52,308 bases of DNA from a virus: the IMG/VR virus record IMGVR_UViG_3300048690_000044, positions 1-52,308 of that record, one strand, 5' to 3'. Under the pieces are notes generated by a model. It searched no databases and was not told the origin of the DNA. It saw nothing but the letters and a program-made list of their open reading frames with translations. A program made the translations under genes and the position numbers. This document shows, one piece after another, positions 46,088-52,308 of the stretch (position 1 is the first letter of the stretch; the number at the start of each line of letters is the position of its first letter).

Positions 46088-46293
46088 ACGAAGTACTTAC
46101 ACAAATTGCAAAGAAAGCTATGGTTGAGCATTGTATCGGTCATGTGCGTTTGCAGGATTTCGCTGAGTTGATTGTCAAAGAAACCATTGCTAAGATGTCT
46201 CAGCAGTTAGATGCACATGGTGACAATCAGGCAAACAATCCTACATATTACAAAGCTATTAACGATACACTCAAACATTTTGGAGTAAAATAA
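46084..46293 (+). CDS. Small phage protein (FAELIV family), paralogue of 28459 gene
   Basis: 69 residues with DFAELIVKETIAKMSQQLD and YYKAINDTLKHFG; same plan as the 70-residue protein encoded at 28459-28671. Function unknown. Confidence 0.68.
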   Translation: MNEVLTQIAKKAMVEHCIGHVRLQDFAELIVKETIAKMSQQLDAHGDNQANNPTYYKAINDTLKHFGVK

Positions 46294-46427
46294 TGCTAAT
46301 AGTACTATCAATTGCCCTAATAATTGTAAGTATACTATTCATAATTGTAATACTCAGTGGTATAGATGAACTGTTATTAAAAGGTCATTTTGCACGTAAA
46401 CTTCGTAATTATTTGGAGATTGAATAA
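46293..46427 (+). CDS. 44-residue membrane protein
   Basis: N-terminal membrane helix (VLSIALIIVSILFIIVILSG), then a short basic cytoplasmic tail. Start and stop overlap both neighbours by one base. Unknown. Confidence 0.55.
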   Translation: MLIVLSIALIIVSILFIIVILSGIDELLLKGHFARKLRNYLEIE

Positions 46428-46585
46428 TGAGTAATCTATGGTTTAACATTCGTTTCGGTACACGGCATTTTCAAATGAGTAATAACTGGAAATTTTCTTT
46501 TTCAGTTAACCCTTATTTTATTGAAAATCCTCCAGCTAAATTCTTTGAGGCATATTGCTTATTTGGAAAGCAGATTGGACTATGA
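46427..46585 (+). CDS. Small hypothetical protein
   Basis: 52 residues, aromatic-rich (NLWFNIRFGTRHFQMSNNWK, FFEAYCLFGKQIGL), ATGA-coupled to the SleB-like gene. Unknown. Confidence 0.55.
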   Translation: MSNLWFNIRFGTRHFQMSNNWKFSFSVNPYFIENPPAKFFEAYCLFGKQIGL

Positions 46586-47127
46586 AAGACGTAATCAAAC
46601 GATGGTCAGCATACATTACAATCTTTATTGTTGCTATGTTTCTCACAGATCAATATCGAGAGTATCGTCAGCTACAGGAGATTGAAGCTGTACGTCAAGA
46701 TTTGATCAGGCAAGAGAAGGAAGCTGAAAAGAATTGCCTTAAGAATGCTTTGTGGTATGAAGCAGGTAATCAATCGTTATATGGTATTGAAGCTGTAGCT
46801 ACAGTGATTCATAACCGTAAAATGCATCCTGATTATCCTAGCACATATTGTGGTGTTATCAATCAACGCAGTCAATTTAGCTATACGCTGCTAGGGAAAC
46901 CTGATGTTGAAATCATCAAAGCTAACTTCAGACCAATGGAAGTAAAAGCTTATGCTAAAGTTGAAGAAGTAGCTGAAAAAGTTATGTCAGAAGAGTTTAA
47001 ACCTGTGCTAGATTCTTCAGTTCGTTTCTATACAACAAAGCAGATTAAAAACTACTGGACTAAGACCAAGAAAGTAGCTGCTAGAATTGGTGATCATGTG
47101 TTTTATAAAGATAAAGAAAAGAAATAA
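46582..47127 (+). CDS. SleB-like cell wall hydrolase with N-terminal membrane anchor
   Basis: 181 residues from ATG 46582. Residues 8-21 are a short hydrophobic segment (WSAYITIFIVAMFL), a possible signal anchor. From 52 the Hydrolase_2/SleB pattern is clear: NALWYEAGNQSLYGIEAVATVIHNR with the catalytic Glu near 60, then STYCGVINQRSQFSYT. It cleaves glycan strands of peptidoglycan. Encoded among early genes, away from the M15 endolysin and holin. Confidence 0.87.
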   Translation: MKDVIKRWSAYITIFIVAMFLTDQYREYRQLQEIEAVRQDLIRQEKEAEKNCLKNALWYEAGNQSLYGIEAVATVIHNRKMHPDYPSTYCGVINQRSQFSYTLLGKPDVEIIKANFRPMEVKAYAKVEEVAEKVMSEEFKPVLDSSVRFYTTKQIKNYWTKTKKVAARIGDHVFYKDKEKK

Positions 47128-47136
47128 CCTTTATTT

Positions 47137-47167
47137 CCCTGTGGGTTTACACCTGCAGGGATTTTTT
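47137..47167 (+). terminator. Terminator after SleB-like gene
   Basis: CCCTGTGGGT (47137-47146) pairs with ACCTGCAGGG (47151-47160), two G-U pairs, TTAC loop, then ATTTTTTG. An early promoter begins immediately after. Confidence 0.88.
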
Positions 47168-47171
47168 GTTG

Positions 47172-47177
47172 TATAAT
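47172..47177 (+). promoter_or_regulatory. Early promoter -10 (TATAAT), with CTAGGCTTCAACA start region
   Basis: TATAATCTA followed by GGCTTCAACACAAGGAG and ATG 47204. No good -35. Same start-region motif as at 48902 and 50769. Confidence 0.65.
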
Positions 47178-47203
47178 CTAGGCTTCAACACAAGGAGTTC
47201 CAC

Positions 47204-47596
47204 ATGAAAGTCGCTGTCTACTTTAACTTGCACAAGAAAACCTTCAGTGTCAAAGCTTTGGAAGGTGCGAACAAAGGTCGTGTGATTAATCATTCTGACA
47301 ATGTTACACTTACTGATGCTATGTTTAAAGTATCAGAAGCTGGTCGCCAACGAGTTCTCAAAGAAAAGCGCAAGAACGTTCATGCTTATGTCATTGGTCA
47401 GTTGCAATCTTTAGATGCACTGCATGTAGTAGGAGAGAAGATCACGTACAATCCTTATTTGTACAATACATTCGTTACTTCGTTCAATAAAACTCCAGTA
47501 ACTAATGCCAAAGAAGTATTTATGTACTGTTCTGAAAAAGATCAAATATTTTCGCACGATGAGCAAAAGTTTGCTATAATTCACTCCAGACGTTAA
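47204..47596 (+). CDS. Hypothetical early protein
   Basis: 130 residues. KVAVYFNLHKKTFSVKAL, VSEAGRQRVLKEKRKNVHAYVIGQL and ITYNPYLYNTFV are patterns I associate with conserved phage proteins of unknown role. Own promoter and short leader; the next promoter lies at the end of its coding region. Confidence 0.7.
   Translation: MKVAVYFNLHKKTFSVKALEGANKGRVINHSDNVTLTDAMFKVSEAGRQRVLKEKRKNVHAYVIGQLQSLDALHVVGEKITYNPYLYNTFVTSFNKTPVTNAKEVFMYCSEKDQIFSHDEQKFAIIHSRR
47575..47580 (+). promoter_or_regulatory. Early promoter -10 (TGC TATAAT)
   Basis: Extended -10 TGCTATAAT with a weak TTCGCA 18 bp upstream, inside the end of the preceding gene; ATG 47617 follows. Confidence 0.6.
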
Positions 47597-47616
47597 CTAC
47601 TCAAAGGATTTCAAAC

Positions 47617-47781
47617 ATGCGAAAATTCACCGATGTACTTGAAGAGTATCTTGATCTACGTGAACAATTAAATAGTGATTACTATGATAACCGTTCGATT
47701 TGGTCCAGAAGTTATGCTCGGGAATCTATTGAAGAACTTAAGATTGAACTTGATGAATTTTTCAAAGGTGTTGAACAATGA
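47617..47781 (+). CDS. Small hypothetical protein
   Basis: 54 residues, helical and acidic (FTDVLEEYLDLREQLNSDYY, SIEELKIELDEFFKG). SD AAAGGA; stop overlaps the next ATG. Unknown. Confidence 0.62.
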   Translation: MRKFTDVLEEYLDLREQLNSDYYDNRSIWSRSYARESIEELKIELDEFFKGVEQ

Positions 47782-48086
47782 AGACATACAAATTCTACGC
47801 TGATCCCGGTCATGGTTGGCTTGCAGTTAAGATCACTGAGTTGATGGAACTTGGTATCGTCACACAGATTAGCAACTACAGTTACATGCGTGGTGCTACA
47901 GCATATCTTGAAGAAGATTGTGATGCTTCTTTGTTCTTTGAAGCTTATAAAGATAAGACCGGTTGCTATCCTGAACATACCTACAAACATACAAACAATC
48001 GTAGTCCTATTCGTAACTACGAGGGTTACAATCGAAATAAAGCTGTAGATTACGCTTTGAACGCATTGAAATCTGCTACAATCTAA
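47778..48086 (+). CDS. Conserved phage early protein
   Basis: 102 residues. KFYADPGHGWLAVKITELMEL and ISNYSYMRGATAYLEEDCDASLF form a pattern often seen in early regions of tailed phages; function unknown. The end of the gene contains the next early promoter. Confidence 0.72.
   Translation: MKTYKFYADPGHGWLAVKITELMELGIVTQISNYSYMRGATAYLEEDCDASLFFEAYKDKTGCYPEHTYKHTNNRSPIRNYEGYNRNKAVDYALNALKSATI
48077..48082 (+). promoter_or_regulatory. Early promoter -10 (TGC TACAAT)
   Basis: TGCTACAATCTAACTTCAATAACAGGAG leads to ATG 48108; overlaps the stop of the previous gene. Confidence 0.62.
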
Positions 48087-48107
48087 CTTCAATAACAGGA
48101 GTATCCC

Positions 48108-48362
48108 ATGATGACATTTGAAGGTTTTAATACTGGTGAGTTCCAAGAGAAAGACTATGGTAAGTATTTCACTTATCGTAAGACCACAAACGTTTGGGCT
48201 ATTGAACATGGTTTCATGCACGAAGTTGATGTACTAGATGGTGTACGTTTTGCACGAGTAATGAAGACTGTAGCTTATGTTTGCATTGATGAAGATGAAT
48301 ATGGTAAACCTGTGCATCAAATCTGGCAGATCAAGAATCACAAGTTGTACTTCAAAGAATAA
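48108..48362 (+). CDS. Hypothetical early protein
   Basis: 84 residues, beta-rich (YFTYRKTTNVWAIEHGFMHE, FARVMKTVAYVCIDEDEYGK), behind its own promoter with AGGAG. Unknown function. Confidence 0.65.
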   Translation: MMTFEGFNTGEFQEKDYGKYFTYRKTTNVWAIEHGFMHEVDVLDGVRFARVMKTVAYVCIDEDEYGKPVHQIWQIKNHKLYFKE

Positions 48363-48406
48363 CCCTTTGTTTTAGTCAACTTCTCGTTTGATCAAAAATT
48401 CTCTGC

Positions 48407-48412
48407 TATAAT
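48407..48412 (+). promoter_or_regulatory. Early promoter -10 (TGC TATAAT)
   Basis: Extended -10 TGCTATAAT, then TCATTCATCGACAACACAACTGGAG before ATG 48444. No standard -35 at 17 bp. Confidence 0.62.
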
Positions 48413-48443
48413 TCATTCATCGACAACACAACTGGAGTTTTAT

Positions 48444-48887
48444 ATGAAGACAATCCAATCTTTTACTCGTGGTGCAACTGCAGGTGGTCTAGAGAAAAAC
48501 GACTGCACAGTTCGTGCATTGGCAAATGCAGGTGGCATTGACTATTTTGATGCTCATAATCTTTTGAGTAAACACGGTCGTAAGAAGCACTGCGGTGCAA
48601 AGTTTGGTACAATGCACAAAGCTTATGCTGAAGCTGGTTTTGTAGTTGAATCTGTACATGGTACTACAGGTCAAGCTCGATTTGTAGCTCGTTTTACCAA
48701 GCGTGAAGCTAAAGAGGGTATTACACTGGGTAAGTTGCTACCTAAGCTTGCCTTTGGTGAGTACATCGTGAACGTCACAGGTCATGCACTTGCTGTAGTC
48801 AATGGTAAGGTCATTGATACTTTTGATAATCCGGCAGGTAAGCGAGTTGTTACGGTGTTTAAAAAAGTTGAAAAGTTCGGTGAATAA
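48444..48887 (+). CDS. Putative papain-like cysteine protease-fold protein
   Basis: 147 residues. EKNDCTVRALANAGG (Cys21) starts a helix, as in papain-fold enzymes, and YIVNVTGHALAVVNGKVIDTFDNP supplies His114 on a strand and Asp125/Asp128/Asn129 after it, the Cys-His-Asp/Asn order of the fold. The middle has GRKKHCGAKFGTM. It may process or modify a host protein; activity is inferred from motif order only. Has its own early promoter. Confidence 0.65.
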   Translation: MKTIQSFTRGATAGGLEKNDCTVRALANAGGIDYFDAHNLLSKHGRKKHCGAKFGTMHKAYAEAGFVVESVHGTTGQARFVARFTKREAKEGITLGKLLPKLAFGEYIVNVTGHALAVVNGKVIDTFDNPAGKRVVTVFKKVEKFGE

Positions 48888-48901
48888 TTAAAAATCTCTG
48901 G

Positions 48902-48907
48902 TATAAT
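48902..48907 (+). promoter_or_regulatory. Early promoter -10 (TGG TATAAT)
   Basis: TGGTATAATCTAATCTTCAACAAACG then AAAGGA and ATG 48939. The CTAATCTTCAACAA run is identical at 50769. Confidence 0.68.
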
Positions 48908-48938
48908 CTAATCTTCAACAAACGTAAAGGAAATCACA

Positions 48939-49202
48939 ATGTCAAGCTCTAAAGTTTTCGCCAACATGATCGACCAATCCAATGGTAAGATGGTTACTGT
49001 TACTTTCATCAAACAAGATGGTAGCACACGAATTCTCAATGACCGTCTTGGTGTTAAAAAGTATCTCAAAGGTGGCAAACTTAACGTTAACACCAACGAA
49101 TACATCAGCATCTATGATGTGCAAAACAAAGGTTATCGCAGTGTTAACCGCAATACAATCGTAGCTTTGCGTATGCAAGGTATTGAAGCTGTAGCTGTAT
49201 AA
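48939..49202 (+). CDS. Small beta-rich early protein
   Basis: 87 residues (KMVTVTFIKQDGSTRILNDR, GVKKYLKGGKLNVNTNEYIS, NKGYRSVNRNTI). Reads as a small SH3-like barrel; similar proteins recur among phage early genes. Unknown function. Confidence 0.66.
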   Translation: MSSSKVFANMIDQSNGKMVTVTFIKQDGSTRILNDRLGVKKYLKGGKLNVNTNEYISIYDVQNKGYRSVNRNTIVALRMQGIEAVAV

Positions 49203-49212
49203 GGAGTAAAGC

Positions 49213-49551
49213 ATGAAAGAATATACAGTCGCTGAAATCTTGCATATCGCTGCAGACAAGTATCTTGCAGTAAAAGAGTCAGAATATTGGACTAGAGGTG
49301 GCAGCAAAGAAAAGTTCTCCTGCTGTGCAGTTGATGAAGCGGTATCTCGGCTTTATGGTTACTTTGATATGGAAATTTACGAAAGAGAAGACCTCATTAA
49401 ACGCATTCATGAAGGTTTAAAAAACATGGGTTGTCCTACGGGTTCAGTAGATGCTTTTGATGATAATGGTGAATTTATTGAAGAAAATCAACAAGCACGA
49501 TATGCATGGTTGAAATTTGCTGCTACAATGGCAGAAGAGCAAGGTGTATGA
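49213..49551 (+). CDS. Hypothetical early protein
   Basis: 112 residues (VAEILHIAADKYLAVKESEY, KFSCCAVDEAVSRLYG, GLKNMGCPTGS). SD AAGGAG. The CCAV..AV segment is reminiscent of other small phage proteins; no function can be given. ATGA overlap with next gene. Confidence 0.66.
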   Translation: MKEYTVAEILHIAADKYLAVKESEYWTRGGSKEKFSCCAVDEAVSRLYGYFDMEIYEREDLIKRIHEGLKNMGCPTGSVDAFDDNGEFIEENQQARYAWLKFAATMAEEQGV

Positions 49552-49682
49552 GCAAGAAGAATAAAAAGATTAAGCTCAAACAAAGGAACTATCTCGTTGC
49601 TATTGTCATGCGTAAAGCTGTACAAAAGCACAAAGATCGTAAACGTGAAGCTAAAAACAAAGGATATGATGAAAAAAGTTAA
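49548..49682 (+). CDS. Small highly basic protein
   Basis: 44 residues, about 40 percent Lys/Arg (KKNKKIKLKQRNYLVAIVMR, KAVQKHKDRKREAKNKG). Coupled by ATGA. Likely nucleic-acid binding by charge; unknown role. Confidence 0.55.
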   Translation: MSKKNKKIKLKQRNYLVAIVMRKAVQKHKDRKREAKNKGYDEKS

Positions 49683-49806
49683 TCTATTTTTGATGGTATT
49701 GTTTGGTATCAATATTGGTATTGGTATTATGTCGGGTAATCTTGCAGCTATCTGTGGGTGGACTGCTGCATTGATTGCACAGATTCAACTTTGCAATTTG
49801 GAGTGA
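49669..49806 (+). CDS. Small membrane protein
   Basis: 45 residues from the second of two adjacent ATGs (49666 or 49669; AAAGG lies just before). Hydrophobic (NLFLMVLFGINIGIGIMSG, AAICGWTAALIAQIQL). Overlaps the basic protein gene. Unknown. Confidence 0.52.
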   Translation: MKKVNLFLMVLFGINIGIGIMSGNLAAICGWTAALIAQIQLCNLE

Positions 49807-49810
49807 TAAT

Positions 49811-50020
49811 ATGAAAAAATATGGAGCAAAAGACGAACTAGACTATCTGCAATTGATTGAAGAAGTTGCACTAATCGACAAAGCTGCAGCAGAATACATG
49901 CAAGGTCCAATGCGTGAAATTACTGGTTTTGCTGCATCAGATGATCTTTGGGATGTAATTGTTTGGGAACTTACTCCACAAGGTCATGATTACTGGTATA
50001 ATATTGCGAGTCAACTATGA
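49811..50020 (+). CDS. Small hypothetical protein
   Basis: 69 residues from ATG 49811 with GGAG 8 nt before. Helical, ends WELTPQGHDYWYNIASQL, a pattern seen in small phage proteins. ATGA overlap with the next gene. Confidence 0.6.
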   Translation: MKKYGAKDELDYLQLIEEVALIDKAAAEYMQGPMREITGFAASDDLWDVIVWELTPQGHDYWYNIASQL

Positions 50021-50226
50021 ACAGAATTACATATAACAGTTTCAATGGTAAATTCTTCTATGAAATGACAAAATCTGAGTTAGAATATTGCATGAAGATT
50101 ATCAAAGATCAAATTGATGCTTATTCTCCAAGTATTTCAGGTATTTGTATTCCTGATCAGGAAAGACACCAAGAACATATAACTGCATGGCAAAACTGCA
50201 GTTATAATTTAAACAAGTTACTTTAA
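50017..50226 (+). CDS. Small hypothetical protein
   Basis: 69 residues (FFYEMTKSELEYCMKIIKDQ, CIPDQERHQEHITAWQNC). Helical with three Cys. Unknown. Confidence 0.58.
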   Translation: MNRITYNSFNGKFFYEMTKSELEYCMKIIKDQIDAYSPSISGICIPDQERHQEHITAWQNCSYNLNKLL

Positions 50227-50236
50227 GGAGAAAATC

Positions 50237-50470
50237 ATGGATGTTATTTTAGCTAAAGAAAACGCTGATGGTAGTGCAGTATTTACCTTTGATATGACAG
50301 CAGAAGAGATTCGTATGATGGTCCTTCTAGGGATTAAAACAGCCCTTCTAGCGGGTATTGAAGATGCAAAGCTCTGGAATGCTGATTCTGACCTTGCAGA
50401 ACTACAGAATAAGAATCGCAATGGTTCTGATGTACCATACGATATTGCAACAGAAGAAGTCTACGCATAA
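50237..50470 (+). CDS. Small hypothetical protein
   Basis: 77 residues, AAGGAG before ATG. ADGSAVFTFDMTAEEIRMMV followed by an Ala/Leu-rich helix and acidic C-terminus. Unknown. Confidence 0.62.
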   Translation: MDVILAKENADGSAVFTFDMTAEEIRMMVLLGIKTALLAGIEDAKLWNADSDLAELQNKNRNGSDVPYDIATEEVYA

Positions 50471-50480
50471 GGAGTAAAGC

Positions 50481-50768
50481 ATGAAAGCTTACAAACACCT
50501 CGTTAAGTATGCACTCGCTAAAGGTCACACTTGCAGCGTATGGGATGGTGAAGAGTGGCAGGTCAGTCACAGTACAAAGTACCAAAAGATCGTTGAAGCG
50601 ATTGAATCCGTAGAAGAAGCAAATGTAGTCATTCGACTTGCTACTGGTGGTGAACGCATTGGATGGGCACAAGTGATTCCTTACGGTCTAGAAGATGATG
50701 AAACAGTGGTGGACTATATTTGCAGTGAATTTATGGAAAATTGGTCGGAAGAGTACGAAAAACTGTGA
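50481..50768 (+). CDS. Small hypothetical protein
   Basis: 95 residues, AAGGAG before ATG. KHLVKYALAKGHTCSVWDGE and VVIRLATGGERIGWAQVIP form an alpha-beta pattern common to phage early proteins of unknown function. The next promoter starts at its stop. Confidence 0.65.
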   Translation: MKAYKHLVKYALAKGHTCSVWDGEEWQVSHSTKYQKIVEAIESVEEANVVIRLATGGERIGWAQVIPYGLEDDETVVDYICSEFMENWSEEYEKL

Positions 50769-50774
50769 TACAAT
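50769..50774 (+). promoter_or_regulatory. Early promoter -10 (TGA TACAAT)
   Basis: TGATACAATCTAATCTTCAACAACCGGAG before ATG 50801; the CTAATCTTCAACAA part equals that at 48902. Confidence 0.66.
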
Positions 50775-50800
50775 CTAATCTTCAACAACCGGAGTAAATC

Positions 50801-50998
50801 ATGAAACTTTATCGAGCATGGGTCAATCAACCAAGTACTTTACAACCTTTACACAAATTGCATGGTAAATATTGCATTGTTCATGATACTGGTGAAAACT
50901 CAGTTACTCTTTATTTTACTGAAGGTGATTTGCATTCGACAACTGCTTTACGTCAGTGCATCTCAAGGGTTTATCTTTCTGCAGCGGAGACAGTATGA
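50801..50998 (+). CDS. Small hypothetical protein
   Basis: 65 residues (LYRAWVNQPSTLQPLHKLHG, GENSVTLYFTEGDLHSTTAL), beta-rich; text of this kind is frequent in phage early genes. Overlaps the next gene by 4 bp. Confidence 0.62.
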   Translation: MKLYRAWVNQPSTLQPLHKLHGKYCIVHDTGENSVTLYFTEGDLHSTTALRQCISRVYLSAAETV

Positions 50999-51252
50999 AG
51001 TGCAAGTTCAACGAAGGTTCTAACTTTGATCGTCAAGGTCAATGGATTATTGCAAAGTATCTTGACCTTGATAGTGCTTTTGTAACTGGTACTGTGCAAG
51101 AAACTCGTGTAAAATATGGTGGCACTGTGCAGCATACAATCATCAGCGATTCTCCTACATATGTCAACAATGAGTTGCGTAATGCAGGTAGTACATTCTT
51201 GGTGTATGAGCATTATGTAACAGAAGCTCAATTCTTGAAGGTGACACCATGA
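50995..51252 (+). CDS. Small hypothetical protein
   Basis: 85 residues from ATG 50995 (ATGA overlap). Beta-rich (QGQWIIAKYLDLDSAFVTGT, YGGTVQHTIISDSP). Unknown. Confidence 0.6.
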   Translation: MKCKFNEGSNFDRQGQWIIAKYLDLDSAFVTGTVQETRVKYGGTVQHTIISDSPTYVNNELRNAGSTFLVYEHYVTEAQFLKVTP

Positions 51253-51449
51253 TGGATCAATTCAACGACTACGTTAAGCTTGAAGCTATTTGTACATACC
51301 TGAAAAGCTTTGGATATAAAGCTATGGTTCACAATAACAGCATGTCTGTGCATGTAATGGATAAAGAAATAATTCTTGTGTTTACTACATGGGAAGTTGC
51401 AAGAGAATTTATCAGGGTGCAAGCACAACGAGGCTTAATTAAGGTATAA
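51249..51449 (+). CDS. Small hypothetical protein
   Basis: 66 residues; start ATGATG with ATGA overlap on the previous stop. YVKLEAICTYLKSFGYKAMV, then WEVAREFIRVQAQRGL. Unknown. The next promoter overlaps its stop. Confidence 0.6.
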   Translation: MMDQFNDYVKLEAICTYLKSFGYKAMVHNNSMSVHVMDKEIILVFTTWEVAREFIRVQAQRGLIKV

Positions 51450-51450
51450 T
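51445..51450 (+). promoter_or_regulatory. Early promoter -10 (TATAAT) with CTAGTCATACCAACA
   Basis: TATAATCTAGTC lies at the end of the preceding gene; CAACACAACAGGGG precedes ATG 51481. Confidence 0.6.
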
Positions 51451-51480
51451 CTAGTCATACCAACACAACAGGGGTTTCAA

Positions 51481-51903
51481 ATGGCGTATGTTTCACAAGA
51501 AGTTATCACCAAAGCTCGTGCTGCATTGAAATCACTCAATAAAGAATATGGTGTAAAGAGCACACTAAGTGGTAAAGGTGATAGTACTTTGTTCTTGACT
51601 ATTGCAGAAGGCAGCATTGATTTCATCGGTAACTACTGCGAGAATGTAACTGCTAAACGCAGACAGCATGATACACAGCAAGTTATTGCTTGGGTTACGA
51701 AAGAACAAAACATCAGTGTAAATCAGTATTATCTTGATAGTTCATTCTCAGGTATTGCATTGGAGTATTTGGAGAAAGCTAAAGCTATCATGCACGTTGA
51801 TCATTTTGACCATTCAGACATTCAATCTGACTATTTTAATTGTGCTTACTATGTGAACATTAGTGTTGGTCGTTGGAATAAACCATATAAATTAGTAAAG
51901 TAA
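51481..51903 (+). CDS. LPD29-like phage early protein
   Basis: 140 residues. YVSQEVITKARAALKSLNKEYGVK, later SDIQSDYFNCAYYVNISVGRWNKPY, matches the pattern of the large-polyvalent-protein-associated domain 29 family, found alone in phages and as a module in giant polyvalent mobile-element proteins. Biochemical role unknown. Last gene before cassette B. Confidence 0.75.
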   Translation: MAYVSQEVITKARAALKSLNKEYGVKSTLSGKGDSTLFLTIAEGSIDFIGNYCENVTAKRRQHDTQQVIAWVTKEQNISVNQYYLDSSFSGIALEYLEKAKAIMHVDHFDHSDIQSDYFNCAYYVNISVGRWNKPYKLVK

Positions 51904-51920
51904 ACTGACTAATATAGTCC

Positions 51921-51949
51921 TTGCATTATGCAAAGATAAATGCTATAAT
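51921..51949 (+). promoter_or_regulatory. Promoter of endonuclease cassette B
   Basis: TTGCAT, 17 bp, TATAAT with extended -10 TGC; same spacing and -10 region as cassette A. Confidence 0.82.
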
Positions 51950-52024
51950 TATAAAGCAATAGTTAAAGAAGTCATGAGCTTTAACGACAAGAGCAGCTTT
52001 CCGTGGCTGCTTTTTGCTTTTATA
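51950..52024 (+). ncRNA. Three-stem RNA, copy B, before GIY-YIG gene
   Basis: AAAGCAA (51953-51959) pairs with TTGCTTT (52014-52020) and encloses GTTAAAG/CTTTAAC (51962-51968 with 51979-51985) and AGCAGC/GCTGCT (51992-51997 with 52006-52011, loop TTTCCGTG), followed by TTTTTG. Versus copy A, both strands of the first hairpin changed together while the loop diverged. Confidence 0.75.
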
Positions 52025-52046
52025 ACACGGATATTTATCGGAGAAT

Positions 52047-52308
52047 ATGATGCAAATTAAGAAGTGCAGTTGCTGCAGAATAGAAAAACCTTTTATAGAG
52101 TTTCATAAGAATAAATCAAATAAGTTTGGTTTGGCTAATTATTGTATTGAATGCAAAAAGTTAAGCAGAAAAAGCAAAACCAAGGTTAAAACAAAAAATC
52201 GTAAATTTGAAGAAACATATGATAAATGGATTGTATATGAATTTTATGATGACAATAACATTTGTATATACGTTGGACAATCTAAAGTATTTGCTAAAAG
52301 ATTTATTC
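52047..52308 (+). CDS. GIY-YIG homing endonuclease with N-terminal zinc finger (partial)
   Basis: 87 residues before the window ends, from ATGATG at 52047/52050 (CGGAG before). Zinc finger Cys7, Cys10, Cys33, Cys36 (CSCCRIEK, CIEC), basic linker, then WIVYEFYDDNNICIYVGQS and AKRF, the start of a GIY-YIG nuclease fold (IVY..IYVG, catalytic Arg of KRF). Its leader and zinc finger match the HNH cassette at 42856-43562 although the nuclease domain is different. Confidence 0.85.
   Translation, partial: MMQIKKCSCCRIEKPFIEFHKNKSNKFGLANYCIECKKLSRKSKTKVKTKNRKFEETYDKWIVYEFYDDNNICIYVGQSKVFAKRFI

Noticed and set aside
48942-49307. 121-codon minus-strand frame across two early genes
   Set aside because: Antisense to two genes with good ribosome sites and promoters; Tyr/Cys/Ser-rich shadow text.

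Overview
The window is an internal piece of the genome of an AT-rich tailed double-stranded DNA phage with a lambda-like, non-contractile (siphovirus-type) tail. It has head-tail joining genes, a tail tube, a frameshifted tail chaperone, a long tape measure and a lambda K/I/J-type tail tip. It also has its own replisome, a class Ia ribonucleotide reductase, tRNA genes and many tiny early genes. A Gram-negative host is likely, because of the K/I/J tip, a GTA-type holin with an M15 endolysin, a lipobox protein and sigma70-like promoters (TTGACA/TATAAT). The species cannot be named from the sequence. Both ends cut genes, and no terminase, portal, capsid, integrase or repressor is seen.

Layout: (1) 1-16.6 kb, plus strand: end of an HNH endonuclease, head-tail connectors, tail terminator, tail tube, G/GT chaperone (predicted +1 frameshift), tape measure, minor tail proteins, a 1743-residue NlpC/P60-I-J fusion, tail fibre genes, and the lysis cassette (XhlA-like protein, 3TM holin, M15 endolysin). 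A bidirectional terminator at 16618-16652 separates the converging transcription units. (2) 16.6-38.3 kb, minus strand: thioredoxin, nrdB, nrdA, MazG-like and DUF5664-like pyrophosphohydrolases, HTH-DnaQ exonuclease, endonuclease VII, FEN-like exonuclease, SSB, tRNA-Ile2(CAT) and tRNA-Arg(TCT), a nucleotidyltransferase-like gene behind a structured leader, family B DNA polymerase, T7 gp4-like primase-helicase, Rnl5-like RNA ligase, ATP DNA ligase, a phage SPFH lipoprotein and small genes. (3) 38.3-38.6 kb: divergent promoter region with direct repeats. (4) 38.6-52.3 kb, plus strand: two deaminases, a kinase/RNA ligase/phosphoesterase trio, ThyX, an HU-like protein, a SleB-like hydrolase and a dense array of small early genes, many behind near-identical extended -10 promoters.

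How it works together: NrdAB plus thioredoxin, dCMP deaminase, ThyX and the pyrophosphohydrolases supply and police dNTPs. PolB, primase-helicase, SSB, ligase and nucleases replicate and process DNA. The tRNAs, kinase, two RNA ligases and phosphoesterase look like a translation-maintenance and RNA-repair kit. Free-standing homing endonucleases (HNH, EndoVII-like, HNH-AP2, GIY-YIG) sit at gene ends.

The most unusual signals are as follows. A promoter plus three-stem RNA cassette occurs twice, in front of two different endonucleases (HNH and GIY-YIG) that share a zinc-finger module; one helix shows compensatory changes. The three activities of bacterial Pnkp RNA repair appear as three consecutive genes. 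A leader closed by a perfect 14-bp helix ends just before the Shine-Dalgarno of a nucleotidyltransferase-like gene. There is also an aberrant tRNA-like gene.
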